NCBI GenBank assembly: GCA_958295665.1
Contig: OY282560.1
Coordinates: 96,077,930-96,141,929 of the forward strand
Direction: 5' to 3'
Origin: Tipula vernalis
Lineage: Eukaryota > Arthropoda > Insecta > Diptera > Tipulidae
DNA: 64,000 nt
The notes under the pieces: generated by a model
Databases searched by the model: none
Told to the model about the DNA's origin: nothing
What the model saw: only the letters and a program-made list of their open reading frames with translations
Translations under genes and position numbers: made by a program
In this document: piece by piece, positions 36,301-46,605 of the stretch
Layout of the letters: every line of letters starts with the position of its first letter
Numbering within the stretch: position 1 is the first letter of the stretch

Positions 36301-38740
36301 CGGTGTTGAAAATTAAAAAACATATTTTGACGAACTGCTATAATTTCGAAAAACACCAACTTGACAAGGTAATAATTATTAAGAACTATTCCTCCAAAAA
36401 TTCTTTCGTCCAGTTTTTTTTTTTAAATTAACCTTCCTCTATTAATTTGAATAAATTAATTAAAAAAATTAAGAACTTTAGTACATAGCTAGCCAGTAAC
36501 ATTTTATTTGACTAACAACAAATAGTATGTACTAACATATCGAATCAATTTAAAGCTTATTTAGCACACATCGCTGATTGTAATCTGATGCCAACACATC
36601 TAGCTAAAAGCATAATTAGAACCATAAACGTAAGACGTAAAATTCAACTCAAACAGCTCTTTAAATAAAATGTTTACTTCGAAATTTGTGAATAATCAGG
36701 ATATCCGGATACTAGTTAACAGTTTCTTCTTAGATTCGATATCCGGAACTAAAAACTACTCATCCAAAATCAATTTGGTAAACAACTCACCACTTACATA
36801 TGAAAACGCGCAATATACCAAAATATCGAAATTTCTAAATTAACACAAAATTTTCTTTTATTACTTTTATAATCATTAAGAAATCAGCATTAGCCGACAA
36901 ATGTATTTATGTACATTCAAAGATGAATATAAACAATAATATATAAATATTATGTATATTGATGATAAAAATTAAATGAATAGCACACAAGTGCAATAAA
37001 AACACAAATTTATGAAATACTCAAGATACAATTTATTTTTTTAAATTACTCAATAAGTGAAAATGTTATCTTAAGATTGAAAGACCGGTCATAAACTACA
37101 CAAATTATTAGATTAAGTATTTCACCACTATACGTACTTATATGACTCAAACGGTTTTAAAACATGGATGTATGTCTCCAATTAAATTAAAACATAAAAT
37201 TTGTCTATAAATGTTAATACAAATTATATATTCCCAACATATACAAAACAAAACATAATTGGCAAATTGATATAAAAACAAAAATTTATATGTTTTTCAC
37301 GTGGAATTTTTACAACTATAGGTTTGATTATTAAAATAACTAACTGCAGAAATAAATTCAATTTATATAATAAATAAATAGGTAACTAAACTAACAACAA
37401 TTTTACTTTTCTTGGAAAGTTCTTTGACTCCGCGCGCGCAAAACAGTTTATCAATCAGACACAAACACACTGGAAATAAATAATATAAAATAAAACGAAA
37501 CTGAAAAAAAAAGAAATAACCACACTAGATTGTACGAAGAACTAAATCTTGGCATAACACCAAACATTTTTTTTTTTTTTCTTAAACAAAATTTGTAAAT
37601 AAATAATTTATTTTATATAACAAAAACAATAAATTTCTAATCAATATTCAAAATAGATAAATTAATATTTATTTATTAAATAATCACGTATGTACAATAA
37701 TTATTTTAACGAATAGAACTGGCACGGGTAATTAAGCGGCGAAGTATGTATCCAAAATAAATATAAATATAAACAATAACCAATATTCACTTTTGTTTAT
37801 TATTAATTTAATTATTTATTAAAAATTTTAAACGATTTTTATAAAAAATTTTTTTTTTTTTTGTTAAGAGCACACACAACACTAGCTCAAAGATGAAATG
37901 TAACTAACTACAAGTAGCGTGGTTAAAATAACACTAAATAATAATCAACGTTTTCAAAAAAAAAAGAAAACTAAATTAAAAAAAAAAAAAAATATTTGTA
38001 ATAAAGAAAATTGTAATTTTGTCTGTTCTTCAAACCGAAATCGTTTAGTGTGTATTAAGAACTATAAACTACGAAATCATTTATCATTGTTTACTGAAAA
38101 TATATAAAGAGTTACAATATTATCTTAATAAGTATATATGGTACATCTTACAATATTTATCTGGTTTAGTCCATATAGCTCTCGCACGTATTTCAGGGCT
38201 TTTCTTTATAATTTAATTAAACTTTAATGCATTTTTTATTAGTGACATGATTTTAATGATTGGATATTGATTTCTGGGGAATTTGAGAGAAAAGTCAATT
38301 GTTGTATATACATATTTACAAGTTTATCGAAGAGTTGGTATAGACAAAACTATTACGAACTATAATATGCTTGTTATAAAACCTTGCTAATCACTTAATG
38401 CAGAGAGCAACATGAATAAGGTTGATTTAACGTTTCATAAGTGGTTACCAAATGGAAGAGAAATTGTGTTACATTACAATGTGTGTTTGGTTCCAGCCAT
38501 TAATACAACTAATACACCGAATATTTAAGAATCACTGAACAGTGACAAATTTACGGCTGCCTTTAGTGATGTTTTAAAAGTTACAATATACAATTTCTCA
38601 AAATTATTTTTACTTCGATTGATCCGATATTAGGCGTAAACTAATTCTACTAAAGTAGTATTAACTACTAATGAACCGGGTTCCAGATACATATATTGCT
38701 TGTAAATCACGCCAGAAATCCCTTTTCAGAAAACCAAAGT
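36301..38740. other. Long AT-rich non-coding stretch
   Basis: Very AT-rich, with T-runs at 37567-37579 and 37850-37862, an A-run near 37979-37991 and a CGCGCGCG island at 37432-37439. Frames present (for example 37919-38107) are Lys/Asn-rich and low-complexity. The texture matches 9.7-11.6 kb. It could be intron or UTR of a host gene, but no splice-supported exon can be shown. Confidence 0.45.
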
Positions 38741-39427
38741 TTTCTATATATGGTGAAAAATATGTGAAATCACAAATTTTTAGAAGTCATGTTTTAATTT
38801 TATGATTTTTATGTTTTAAATTTGTATTGTAGTTTTGATTAAAAAAAAATTTTGTAGAAAATGATTTTTGGTTGTTGTTGTTGTTTAAAATACAGGGTGT
38901 CAAATTTTGAGAAAAATGATAAATATGATGTTGTGTTTATGGCTTTAAAAGGAAAAATAAATATCCGATATTTATGATATGGGGCTCGTTTTAAAGGTAA
39001 GTTAATACGGATTAATAAAAAAATATAAAAATGGTTAGTTCTTTAATTTCTTCATTTTCAAATTTCCCGCCAAAATTGTATTTTTAAATTTTCTCAATGA
39101 TCGTTCAATTTTTTTTTTTTTTTGTTTTAAATTTAACGTCCTTTAATTCTATTGAACATACTAAAAACTTGCGCTAGCAAAATTTTTCGTTTTCGTGCCA
39201 AATACGTTTAAGTGTGACTCTACATATTTTGAAAATTTCAAAAATCGAATGGTAGATTTCTGGCCCTCTTACGTTAATTTTTTCACTCGTTTTTGTGATT
39301 CAAAATTAAATTTAAAACAAAAAATATTGACAGTAACAAAATTTATTACAAAACAAGGATAGAAATTTAAAGATATTTATACGGTTAAAATTTACATGTT
39401 ATATAATCTTCACTATTTGAATATTTT

Positions 39428-39742
39428 TTATAAACGAACGAGAGCACTTTTTATTTGGTATTCCTCACTTTCACTCATACTCGAAATATTCTCGTCATTG
39501 ACTGTTGATGATGTCTCCGGAGTAACAGCTGAATTTAATGAATTATTAACCGGTGATACCTCGTTTTCAATTTTTTGACTTTTATTAGTCACCCGGTAAT
39601 AACATGATATACAAATCGATGAATTTTCAGTTACATGAATCGAGCGCGGCAAACGAATTTTAATATAATCATTAACATTTCTTAAACTTTTAGAACATTT
39701 CAACTCAGGAAACGGCTTACAACACTTTTTGTACCTAACCAT
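39428..39742 (-). CDS. N-terminal zinc-finger piece of the HGKGPCDG-family transposase
   Basis: This 104-residue frame starts MVRYKKCCKPFPELKCSKSL and carries CC-x2-PF and C-x2-C (CISCYYR) in its first 50 residues, likely a Zn-binding domain. A Ser/Asn/Thr-rich linker follows. From memory, proteins of the HGKGPCDG family begin with such a KCCxPF block. The DNA just after its stop (AAAAAATATTCAAATAGTGA and onward to TTTTGTAATAAA) matches the flank just downstream of the pseudogene at 1-386. The middle and C-terminal parts of the gene are therefore missing, and the N-terminal piece runs straight into the element's 3' flank and TIR. It is probably a non-functional deletion derivative; a truncated DNA-binding protein is possible. 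Confidence 0.55.
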   Translation of the reverse strand: MVRYKKCCKPFPELKCSKSLRNVNDYIKIRLPRSIHVTENSSICISCYYRVTNKSQKIENEVSPVNNSLNSAVTPETSSTVNDENISSMSESEEYQIKSALVRL

Positions 39743-40875
39743 TATTACACTTATTATTTGAAATACTTTTGATGTTATTTAAATAAGCAAATGATTTAAA
39801 TAGAACTTCACAAGTTAAACTAACTGAAATATTAATTTAAACACTAATTTATACCAAAAAAATGTTAACAAAAACCACTGCTTATATTTTATGTTGTTTT
39901 ACAGGCCTACCTACCCCCTCTTTTATAATACAATTTTTAAATATGGGTCATTTTGTTTCAAAAGAATACGTTACGGTTTATTTACCTGAACGTAATATTT
40001 TGGGACGCATTTTTAGGGTTGGAACTAATAAATCAATGACTCTTACCAAAATGTATTTTTTTACTAATAGGTTTATAGCTTTACTACGTTACGCCTTTGG
40101 TTGGTGAAGGAGTATTGATTGTCGTCACGTTTAGGCTGGGGCAGGGAGATTTTCATAAAAGATGCAGTCATGTAATTATAAGAAGTTACTGTTATGGGAT
40201 ATTACATATGAAATAATACAATAATTTGCAGGTATATCATTAGAGGCGTATTTCTTTAATATACCACTTACTTCCTGTTCTTAAATGATTAAATCATTGT
40301 TGATATTGTCAGTTTTCTGACGACTTGTGATGAAGGAGTGAGAGAGACGGAGTTAAGAATGGCCCAAAATAACTTGACGTAGTTTATGAATGGACTGTTA
40401 CAAATTGTTTCCTCTTTGTTTTTTTAATTTTCTATTAGAAGTAAGAATATACTAAAGATCGACGAAATAATTTTAAACAATTACATTATCAGGTCGAGCG
40501 TAAATTAGTTAAAAATTGAAAATAACATACAGTCGTGTACGAAAAAATAGTAGTGTGTACCAGCATTTTGTATATTGTGTGTATCAAAGAGTATCCTCTT
40601 CATGATTTGACTTTCATTTATTATCAAATGTGTTTTTTATTGTCCACTGAACATAAACCAAATGTTATTTTTAACATGTTTATGAAATAACTTTGGGATT
40701 CCCCTTTTATTCGATTGACAGTCTAAATTTTGCTGTTCGAAATAATAGTAGTCTCTTATTGATTAATGTTATAGCTTGGTAAAAATACTAGTGTGGATAA
40801 TAAAAATCGTATAAAAATTGAATAAAATTGTATAAAAAAATAATTCATAAAAATCAAATAATTATTTAAGTAATA

Positions 40876-41871
40876 ATGGGTCGAGGAAGACATTGTTCTG
40901 AGGAGCGAAGAGAATTAATAAAAAAATTAATCAAAGATGGAAAAACATATAAATATATCCAGGAAATGATGGGATGTTCACCTACGGTTATATCCAATGC
41001 TATTAAGTATAAGGAAAAACAAGAAAAACGAGGAAGAAAACGAAAAACCTCGAATCAAACTGATCGAGACATCGTGATTTGTACAAAAAGAAATCCTTTT
41101 TACACTTCAACGAAGATCAAACAAGACCTTAATTTGGATGTAGATACATCTACAATTAGAAAACGTCTTCTAGCAGCAAATTTAAAAGGTTTGAGAGCTA
41201 GAAAGGTGCCGTTGTTAAATAAGCGGCAAATAAAAGCGCGTTTAGCATACGCCAGAAATCATCAAAACTGGCCCCTTGAAAAATGGCGTAATATTTTATT
41301 TACGGACGAGTCAAAAATAGTTCTTTTTGGTGGCGGTGGTGGCCCTCAGTATGTCCGAAGACCACCGAAGACTGAATTCCGTCCGCAGTACACAACAAAA
41401 ATCATTAAGCATGGAGGGGGAAACATAATGGTTTGGGGTTGTTTTTCGTGGGTTGGAGTTGGCCCGATATATTGGATTAAGGAGATTATGAATGCGGATA
41501 AATACGTCGAAATACTCGATACCGTAATGCTACCTTATGCTGAATATAATATGCCGCTTAAATGGGTCTTGCAACAAGACAATGACCCGAAACATACCTC
41601 TAAAAAGGCGAAGGAATGGTTCTTGCGAAACAAAATTAAAGTTATGGAGTGGCCTGCCCAATCACCTGACCTCAATCCGATTGAGAATTTGTGGGCCGAT
41701 ATAAAAAAAACTATTTTAAACTCAAACCCGCGAAACTCGAACCAATTATAGGAGATCACCAAATCAGCCTGGATGTCCATTCCCGTTGAAAGGTGTCAAA
41801 ATTTAATAAATTCAATGCCTCGACGGATGAGTGCTGTGTTAAAAGCTAAAGGCAGTACCAACAAATATTAG
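40876..41871 (+). pseudogene. Tc1 transposase (DD34E) with a single in-frame stop
   Basis: It starts MGRGRHCSEERRELIKKLI. An N-terminal helix-turn-helix region (CSPTVISNAIK) is followed by a GRKRK basic motif (residues 53-57) like the Tc1 AT-hook/NLS. The catalytic triad is D144 (LFTDESK), D235 (QQDNDPKH) and E270 (SPDLNPIENLW), with 34 residues between the last two, as in Tc1. The frame closes at a TAG at 41749-41751 (codon 292) but the same frame continues with EITKSAWMSIPVERCQNLI to the natural end KGSTNKY at 41871, total 331 codons. The stop is where relatives have Trp (TGG to TAG). All catalytic residues precede it. Confidence 0.9.
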
Positions 41872-41977
41872 TTTTAAGTTGTATAAAATAACAAATAAAA
41901 TGAATTTTGTTAATTTTTTGCTGAAATTTTAAAAAGACTACTATTATTTCGCACATCTCAAAAATCCCTTTGAAATA

Positions 41978-43289
41978 CAGGGTGGCTGAGACCAAGTGTT
42001 ACCAAATGAAAACGCTGTAATTTTTTTAATTTTGATTATTTTTTATTGAAATTTCGTGGAATATGTTGAAAACATATTACATTTTATGAAAAACATGTTA
42101 CTGCTCGATATGACCTCCTTTGGCTTTGATTATTTGATTCAGTCTTCCATAGAAAGCATTGCATGCTGACCGAACGTGGGCTTGCGGAATTTTATTCCAT
42201 TCTCGAACAAGAGCTGACTTCAATGCATCAACACTTTCGTATTTTTTAGTGGACACCTTACTCTCCAAAATGGACCATATGGAGAAATCCATGGGATTCA
42301 AGTCTGGTGAATATGGTGGCCATTCTTTCGACGAAATCAGCCGCGGAACGCAATTTTGTAAAAATTGCTGTGTCGCTCGAGCTTTGTGTGACGGTGCCGA
42401 GTCCTGTTGGAATGTCCAACGGTTCGTACCAAAGTGTTTACGTGCCCAAGGTAGCAAAGCATCGTTTAGGATCTTTTGGCGGTACATCTCTTGGTTTACC
42501 TTGACTCCATGTTCGATGAAAACCAGAGGAGTGCGTCCATCTGCAGTAACTGCAGCCCAAACCATAACATAAGCTGGTGATTGCTTGCGCATGGCAACTC
42601 TTGTGTCCAAATTATCGTTGGACTTGTCCTCTAACCAAACACGATCATTTTGTTTATTCACATGCTGTTGAATGGTGAAAATTTTCTTATCAGAAAAGAC
42701 AATTTTTGGAATCTCATCACGTTCGGCCAAGGCCTTCAATGCTCGTGTTCTTTCAAGCCTAACTTTTTTTTGTGCCTCCGTAAGATCTTGAACTTTTTGT
42801 ATCTTGTAGGGCTTCAAGTGTAGTTCATTTTTCAATATGGTTTGAATGCTGTATCGTGAAACATGTAGACGTGCGGCTAATTGATTGGCACTTTGACGAG
42901 GATTTCGTTGGATTCGTTTCTTCACCTTTCGTATCATTTCTTTTGATGTTGCTGTCTTTTTAGGACCGCCTCTGTTGCGTTTAGCGATGCTACCAGTTTC
43001 GTTGTATCGAGTTATGGTTCGATACACAAACATTTTATTCACATTCAAATGCTGGAGCTGACGAACTATTGCTGTTTGTGAATTTCCACCCAAATACAGT
43101 GCAATTACACTATTACGTTTGAATTCCATTACGATTTTTTTATTAAGATATTAATTTAGAACAATTATTTATTGACCACATATAAACAACTAACCAAACT
43201 TCAATCTGTCAAAAAATTAATGCGCGAAAATGACAACTACACAAATGACAGCAGAGTGAAGTTAGTAACATTTGGTCTCAGCCACCCTG
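41978..43289. mobile_element. maT-type (DD37D) mariner nested in the Tc1 element
   Basis: TA at 41976-41977 and 43290-43291 flank a 1312-bp element, the usual mariner size. The ends read CAGGGTGGCTGAGACCAAGT and the complement CAGGGTGGCTGAGACCAAAT, about 28 bp with two or three mismatches inward. It carries a single uninterrupted transposase gene on the minus strand. It is the youngest layer of a three-level nest. Confidence 0.93.
42098..43129 (-). CDS. maT mariner transposase, intact open frame
   Basis: The 343-residue open frame runs MEFKRNSVIALYLGGNSQ to KAKGGHIEQ, full length for mariner. Residues 1-105 hold two helix-turn-helix regions (GNSQTAIVRQL; SANQLAARLHVSRYSIQ). The catalytic residues are D147 (VFSDKKIF), D243 (FQQDSAPSHKAR) and D281 (SPDLNPMDFSIW), giving 37 residues between the last two, the DD37D maT signature. 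WAAV (191-194) is the conserved central block. In relatives the first motif is usually SDEKIF; the Glu-to-Lys change beside D147 is notable but the Asp is kept. The TIRs and TA sites are intact, so the copy could in principle be mobile. Promoter not identified. Confidence 0.93.
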   Translation of the reverse strand: MEFKRNSVIALYLGGNSQTAIVRQLQHLNVNKMFVYRTITRYNETGSIAKRNRGGPKKTATSKEMIRKVKKRIQRNPRQSANQLAARLHVSRYSIQTILKNELHLKPYKIQKVQDLTEAQKKVRLERTRALKALAERDEIPKIVFSDKKIFTIQQHVNKQNDRVWLEDKSNDNLDTRVAMRKQSPAYVMVWAAVTADGRTPLVFIEHGVKVNQEMYRQKILNDALLPWARKHFGTNRWTFQQDSAPSHKARATQQFLQNCVPRLISSKEWPPYSPDLNPMDFSIWSILESKVSTKKYESVDALKSALVREWNKIPQAHVRSACNAFYGRLNQIIKAKGGHIEQ

Positions 43290-44071
43290 TATAAGGTGTT
43301 GCAAAATGTTTACATCTGACTTGTGTGAGCCGACACATTAACTGTTAGATTGTCTAAACTACAAATAATTTTTAATCATATATAGGATGCAAAATATCTC
43401 ATACAGAAATTGGAAAATTCATAATATAGCGAAATTATTCATTCACTACTATTATTTCGCACACGACTGTATAACAATTTGATTTTGTATTCCTAAAACG
43501 GGTAAATCGTCATACTTAAACGTATTTTGCACGCAAACGAAAAATTTTGCTAGCGTAATTTTTTAGTATGTTCAATAGAATTAAAGGACGTAAAATTTAA
43601 AAAAAAAAAAAAAATTGGACGATCATTGAGAAAATTTAAAAATACAATTTTGGCGGGAAATTTGAAAATGAAGAAATTAAATAACTAACCATTTTTATAT
43701 TTTTTTATTAATCCGTATTAACTTTCCTTTAAAACGAGCCCTATATCATAAATATCGGATATTTATTTTTCCTTTTATAGCCATAAACACAACATCATAT
43801 TTATCATTTTTCTCAAAATTTGACACCCTGTATTTTAAACAACAACAACAAAAAATAATTTTCTACAAAATGTTTTTTTAACTAATACTACCAATTGAAA
43901 ACATAAAAAATAAAAAATTTAAACACGACTTCCGGTCCCATACACCAAATTTGTGATTTGACGTATTTTTCACCATATACATATTTCGCACCTTTGTGAT
44001 TGTTTTTTTTTTGGTGCCTAGAATTAAAAAATTTATACCTAGCGTACTTTTAGAAACAGTGATTATCACAC

Positions 44072-44504
44072 CAGTGGCTCTATTCTGGTACTTCCCGGGG
44101 AACGAGGAATAATTTTTTTTACAGCAGTTAGTCCCAGATACATATTTCCAACTTTTTATTCCCCATACTAAATTTAGTTATATCAAAATTATTATAATAA
44201 CTCGTTATTTATTTCAATACTATCTTTAAAATTATTAGGTAATTTAACCCTTACAAACAATATTAATATTATTAATATCAACTACATATAAACAAACATT
44301 TTCGTTAAAAATCTACTCCCCATCAATTCTTTCATAAAATCGGTGTGGAAAAACAAACGTCAAAACTGCTGTAATTGGAAATAATTTTTACCCAATAAAA
44401 AATCTTTCCCGAACTCCAGAATACACTTTGGGGAAAGATAATAATACTGCAACAAAATTTAAAATTTCTATTCCCCGGGAATTAGCAAAATAGGGCCACA
44501 GGAC
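44072..44504. mobile_element. MITE with CAGTGGC-type ends
   Basis: The left end reads CAGTGGCTCTATTCTGGTAC then TTCCCGGGGAA. The right end, in complement, reads CTGTGGCCCTATTTTGCTAA then TTCCCGGGGAA. Identity is about 80% over 31 bp. The CAGTGGC termini recall hAT elements, but no 8-bp target duplication is visible. There is no coding frame. Confidence 0.55.
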
Positions 44505-44746
44505 ATCGATTTTGGTCGCAAAATGAAGATTGAGAATTTTGTATATGTACACGGCGTATAATATACATTTTGCTATTGTGTGCCGTCAAATATTTTTATT
44601 GTATTAATGTGTTTTCTCATGATCAAAAATAAGCTAAGCGGGTGAAATCGGTTCAACTTTTTGTTTCTTCCGCTCGCCTTGTTTGTTGTTGTTTTTTTAT
44701 TTTTCGAATGTTTGTTCTCTCAAATTGCGACCAAAATCGCTGTCCA
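44503..44746. repeat. 244-bp inverted-repeat unit, GGACAKCGATTTTGGTCGCAA ends
   Basis: GGACATCGATTTTGGTCGCA at the left and the complement of GGACAGCGATTTTGGTCGCA at the right form about 28-bp TIRs. It may be a MITE. Alternatively the right copy (TTTTGGTCGCAA, minus strand) could be a tRNA primer-binding site next to the LTR-like arm ending near 44.75 kb. No open frame of interest. Confidence 0.45.
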
Positions 44747-45037
44747 GATATAACATACTGCCTTGTCAATCAAGGTTCGTATCACTGGATTTTGAATAAA
44801 ACAAAATCAATTCAATTTATCACAGTTTATTAATGATAATTCACAAAATCACTATTTATAAATTATTCGCAGAATTTTACTGATCACTTTTACTTTATTT
44901 CACACTAAAACACTTTTTAAATCACTTTTTAATTCCTTTTAATCTTCACACTATCGCTTCCCAAATACTAATAATAATCTTCCAAGTTTACACTATCGCG
45001 TTCCAAATTCTAATAATCCAATTTGATTTCGTTCGCC

Positions 45038-45047
45038 TTTTTATATA
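45038..45047 (-). promoter_or_regulatory. TATA box in the left LTR-like arm
   Basis: On the minus strand TATATAAAAAGG lies in the same context as the plus-strand copy at 45421. Conservation of this block between arms that have otherwise accumulated changes supports a promoter role, but no transcript start is shown. Confidence 0.4.
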
Positions 45048-45420
45048 CACAAACCAAACTTCTAGAAAGCTCATGACTTTTCCAGTACTAATAGTGTAGA
45101 AACATTTAGAACCGTTTTATCATAAAAAATTCCATTTTAATACAGTAAATAGCGTAGAAACATTAGAACAATTTTATCATGGAAAATTCCATTGTAGTCC
45201 AGTAAAACATTGAGCTATCAATTTAACTTATTCTATCACACCCTAGGTGTCACCGCCAGAATATTGTAACGGTGACACCTAGTGTGTAATAGAATAAGTT
45301 AAAATTAATAGCTCAATATTTAAGTGTACTAAAATGGAATTTTCCATGAAAAAATTGTTCTAATGTTTCTACGCTATTCTAACTGGAAAAATCATGAGCT
45401 TTCTAGAAGTTTGGTTTGTG

Positions 45421-45430
45421 TATATAAAAA
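45421..45430 (+). promoter_or_regulatory. TATA box in the right LTR-like arm
   Basis: TATATAAAAAGGCGAACGAA is a strong TATA match. It lies about 320 bp upstream of the Tc1 relic at 45744 but belongs to the inverted arm rather than to that gene. Confidence 0.4.
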
Positions 45431-45743
45431 GGCGAACGAAGTCGAATTGGATTAGTAGTATTTGGTAAGCGATACAGTGAAGATTAAAAAGGTATTAAAA
45501 AGTGATTTAAAAATTGTTTTAGTAGCTAAATAATTTCATTCCATAAACTTGTATTCTAGCTCTCTTTACGGAATTTACTATTAGTACAAGTTCTAAATCG
45601 AGTAAACATGTCAAATGAGAAGTTTTGCCATTTTGTTCATATTTTTCGTGATTTGTTTTCAAAGAGTGGATTTAAGGGGATAATGCGGGCAACAAAGTTT
45701 ACGCATTACCTTGCTTTAAGAAATTATCTGATGTTCTGCAAAA

Positions 45744-46605
45744 ATGGTCTGTAATTCAGTAAAATGGACTGATAAGGCTGAAACACATATTCCAAAAAAG
45801 AAAACAACTGAGCGTATTGACCGACAAATCATACAAATGGGGAAGAACGACTCTCATATCAGCTCAAAAAAGATAAAGAAGAAACTTCAGGTACCTGTAA
45901 GTGCGGTGACTATACGGAGGCGTCTATTAGAAGCTAAATTGGCTGCCAGGGGTCCTAGAAAATTACTATTGCCCACAGCAAGAAAAATGTGGCAAAAAGA
46001 ATACAGTTCGGTAAGGCGCACGTCAATTGGCTCCTTGAAAACTGGCGAAATGTTTTATGGAGCGATGACATTGTCCTTTGTGGTTCCACAGGTCGTCGAC
46101 AATATGTGAGGAGACCTCCAAACACTGCCCACGACCCAAAGTACACAGTAAAGACTGTTAAAGCATGGTGGTGCAAAATTTATGGTTTGGTCTTGCTTCT
46201 CATACTATGGTGTTGGGCCGATATATCATTGATAAATTTTTATACATTAAAATACTTGAAGACATCATGCTATACCGTATGCTGAGTATGAAATGGCCCT
46301 CAAATGGGTGTTTCAAAAGATAACGGCCCAAAACAGACAAGCAAACAGGCGAAGTCATGGTTTCGGAAGTATAAAATTAATCTTGTGGAGTAGCCATCGC
46401 AATCACCGGACCGCAATACGATAGAAAACGTATGGGCTGATGTCAAAAATAAAGTGAGCAAAGTTAATCCCCAGCAATTGTGGGAGGCAGTGTACGAAGC
46501 ATGGAGTACAACACCCACTGAGAGATGTCAAAACTTAGTGGACTCTATGAAAAGGAGATCCGCGGCTGTCATTCGTAATAATGGGCATGCAACTAAATAT
46601 TGACT
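45744..46605 (+). pseudogene. Tc1-like transposase relic
   Basis: The frame starts MVCNSVKWTDKAETHIPKKK with the N-terminal DNA-binding region (SSKKIKKKLQVPVSAVTIRR, residues about 40-59). A frameshift near 46000 leads to GKAHVNWLLENWRNVLWSDD (region of the first Asp) and RRQYVRRPPNTAHDPKYT. Further shifts lead to QKDNGPKQTSKQAKSWF (second Asp) and, after a stop at about 46390, PSQSPDRNTIENVWADVK with the Glu. It ends RNNGHATKY at about 46601. It is a different, older Tc1 lineage from that at 40876. TIRs were not found. Confidence 0.8.

Larger units (their letters stand above)
40530..43469. mobile_element. Tc1-type transposon, interrupted by a mariner
   Basis: TA at 40528-40529 and 43470-43471 flank ends reading CAGTCGTGTACGAAAAAATA and, in complement, CAGTCGTGTGCGAAATAATA, each continuing GTAGTG. 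Removing the mariner at 41978-43289 plus one TA leaves a 1626-bp Tc1 element with one transposase gene on the plus strand. A second ACTACTATTATTTCGCACA motif just before the mariner (41938-41956) repeats the right end internally. Confidence 0.9.
38744..43985. mobile_element. Long-TIR transposon, internally deleted, hosting nested elements
   Basis: TIRs at about 38744-39222 and 43511-43985 are inverted copies of about 475 bp, clearly alignable throughout with substitutions and small indels. Landmarks from outside in are ATATGGTGAAAAATA, a GTTGTTGTTGTTTAAAATAC tract with CAGGGTGTCAAA, a TTTCCCGCCAAAATTG block and AAATACGTTTAAGTRTGAC. The right TIR also matches 447-869. Between the TIRs lie a short zinc-finger ORF (39428-39742, minus) and a nested Tc1/mariner. 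The exact termini and target duplication are unresolved. An 81-codon plus frame at 39862-40107 is unrecognised. Confidence 0.75.
44905..45525. repeat. Head-to-head LTR-like arms with divergent TATA boxes
   Basis: The right arm 45269-45525 and left arm 44905-45262 are inverted copies around a centre near 45265. They start TGTAACGGTGACACCTAGTG (plus) and TGGCGGTGACACCTAGGGTG (minus). Shared blocks include a TGGAATTTTCCATGA block, a TTCTAATGTTTCTACGCTAT block, CATGAGCTTTCTAGAAGTTT and TATATAAAAAGGCGAACGAA. The left arm contains two internal duplications (near 45105-45180 and 44950-45010), so it is about 100 bp longer. The TG start, the TATA box and the downstream A-rich leader fit LTRs of two opposed retrotransposons or a promoter-bearing palindrome. 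Confidence 0.6.

Noticed and set aside
42159..42572. 137-codon plus-strand frame
   Set aside because: Shadow of the minus-strand mariner transposase; its residues show no independent motif.
46300..46518. 72-codon minus-strand frame
   Set aside because: Antisense to the C-terminal part of the Tc1 relic, whose plus-strand frame carries the DNTIENVWAD-like catalytic block.
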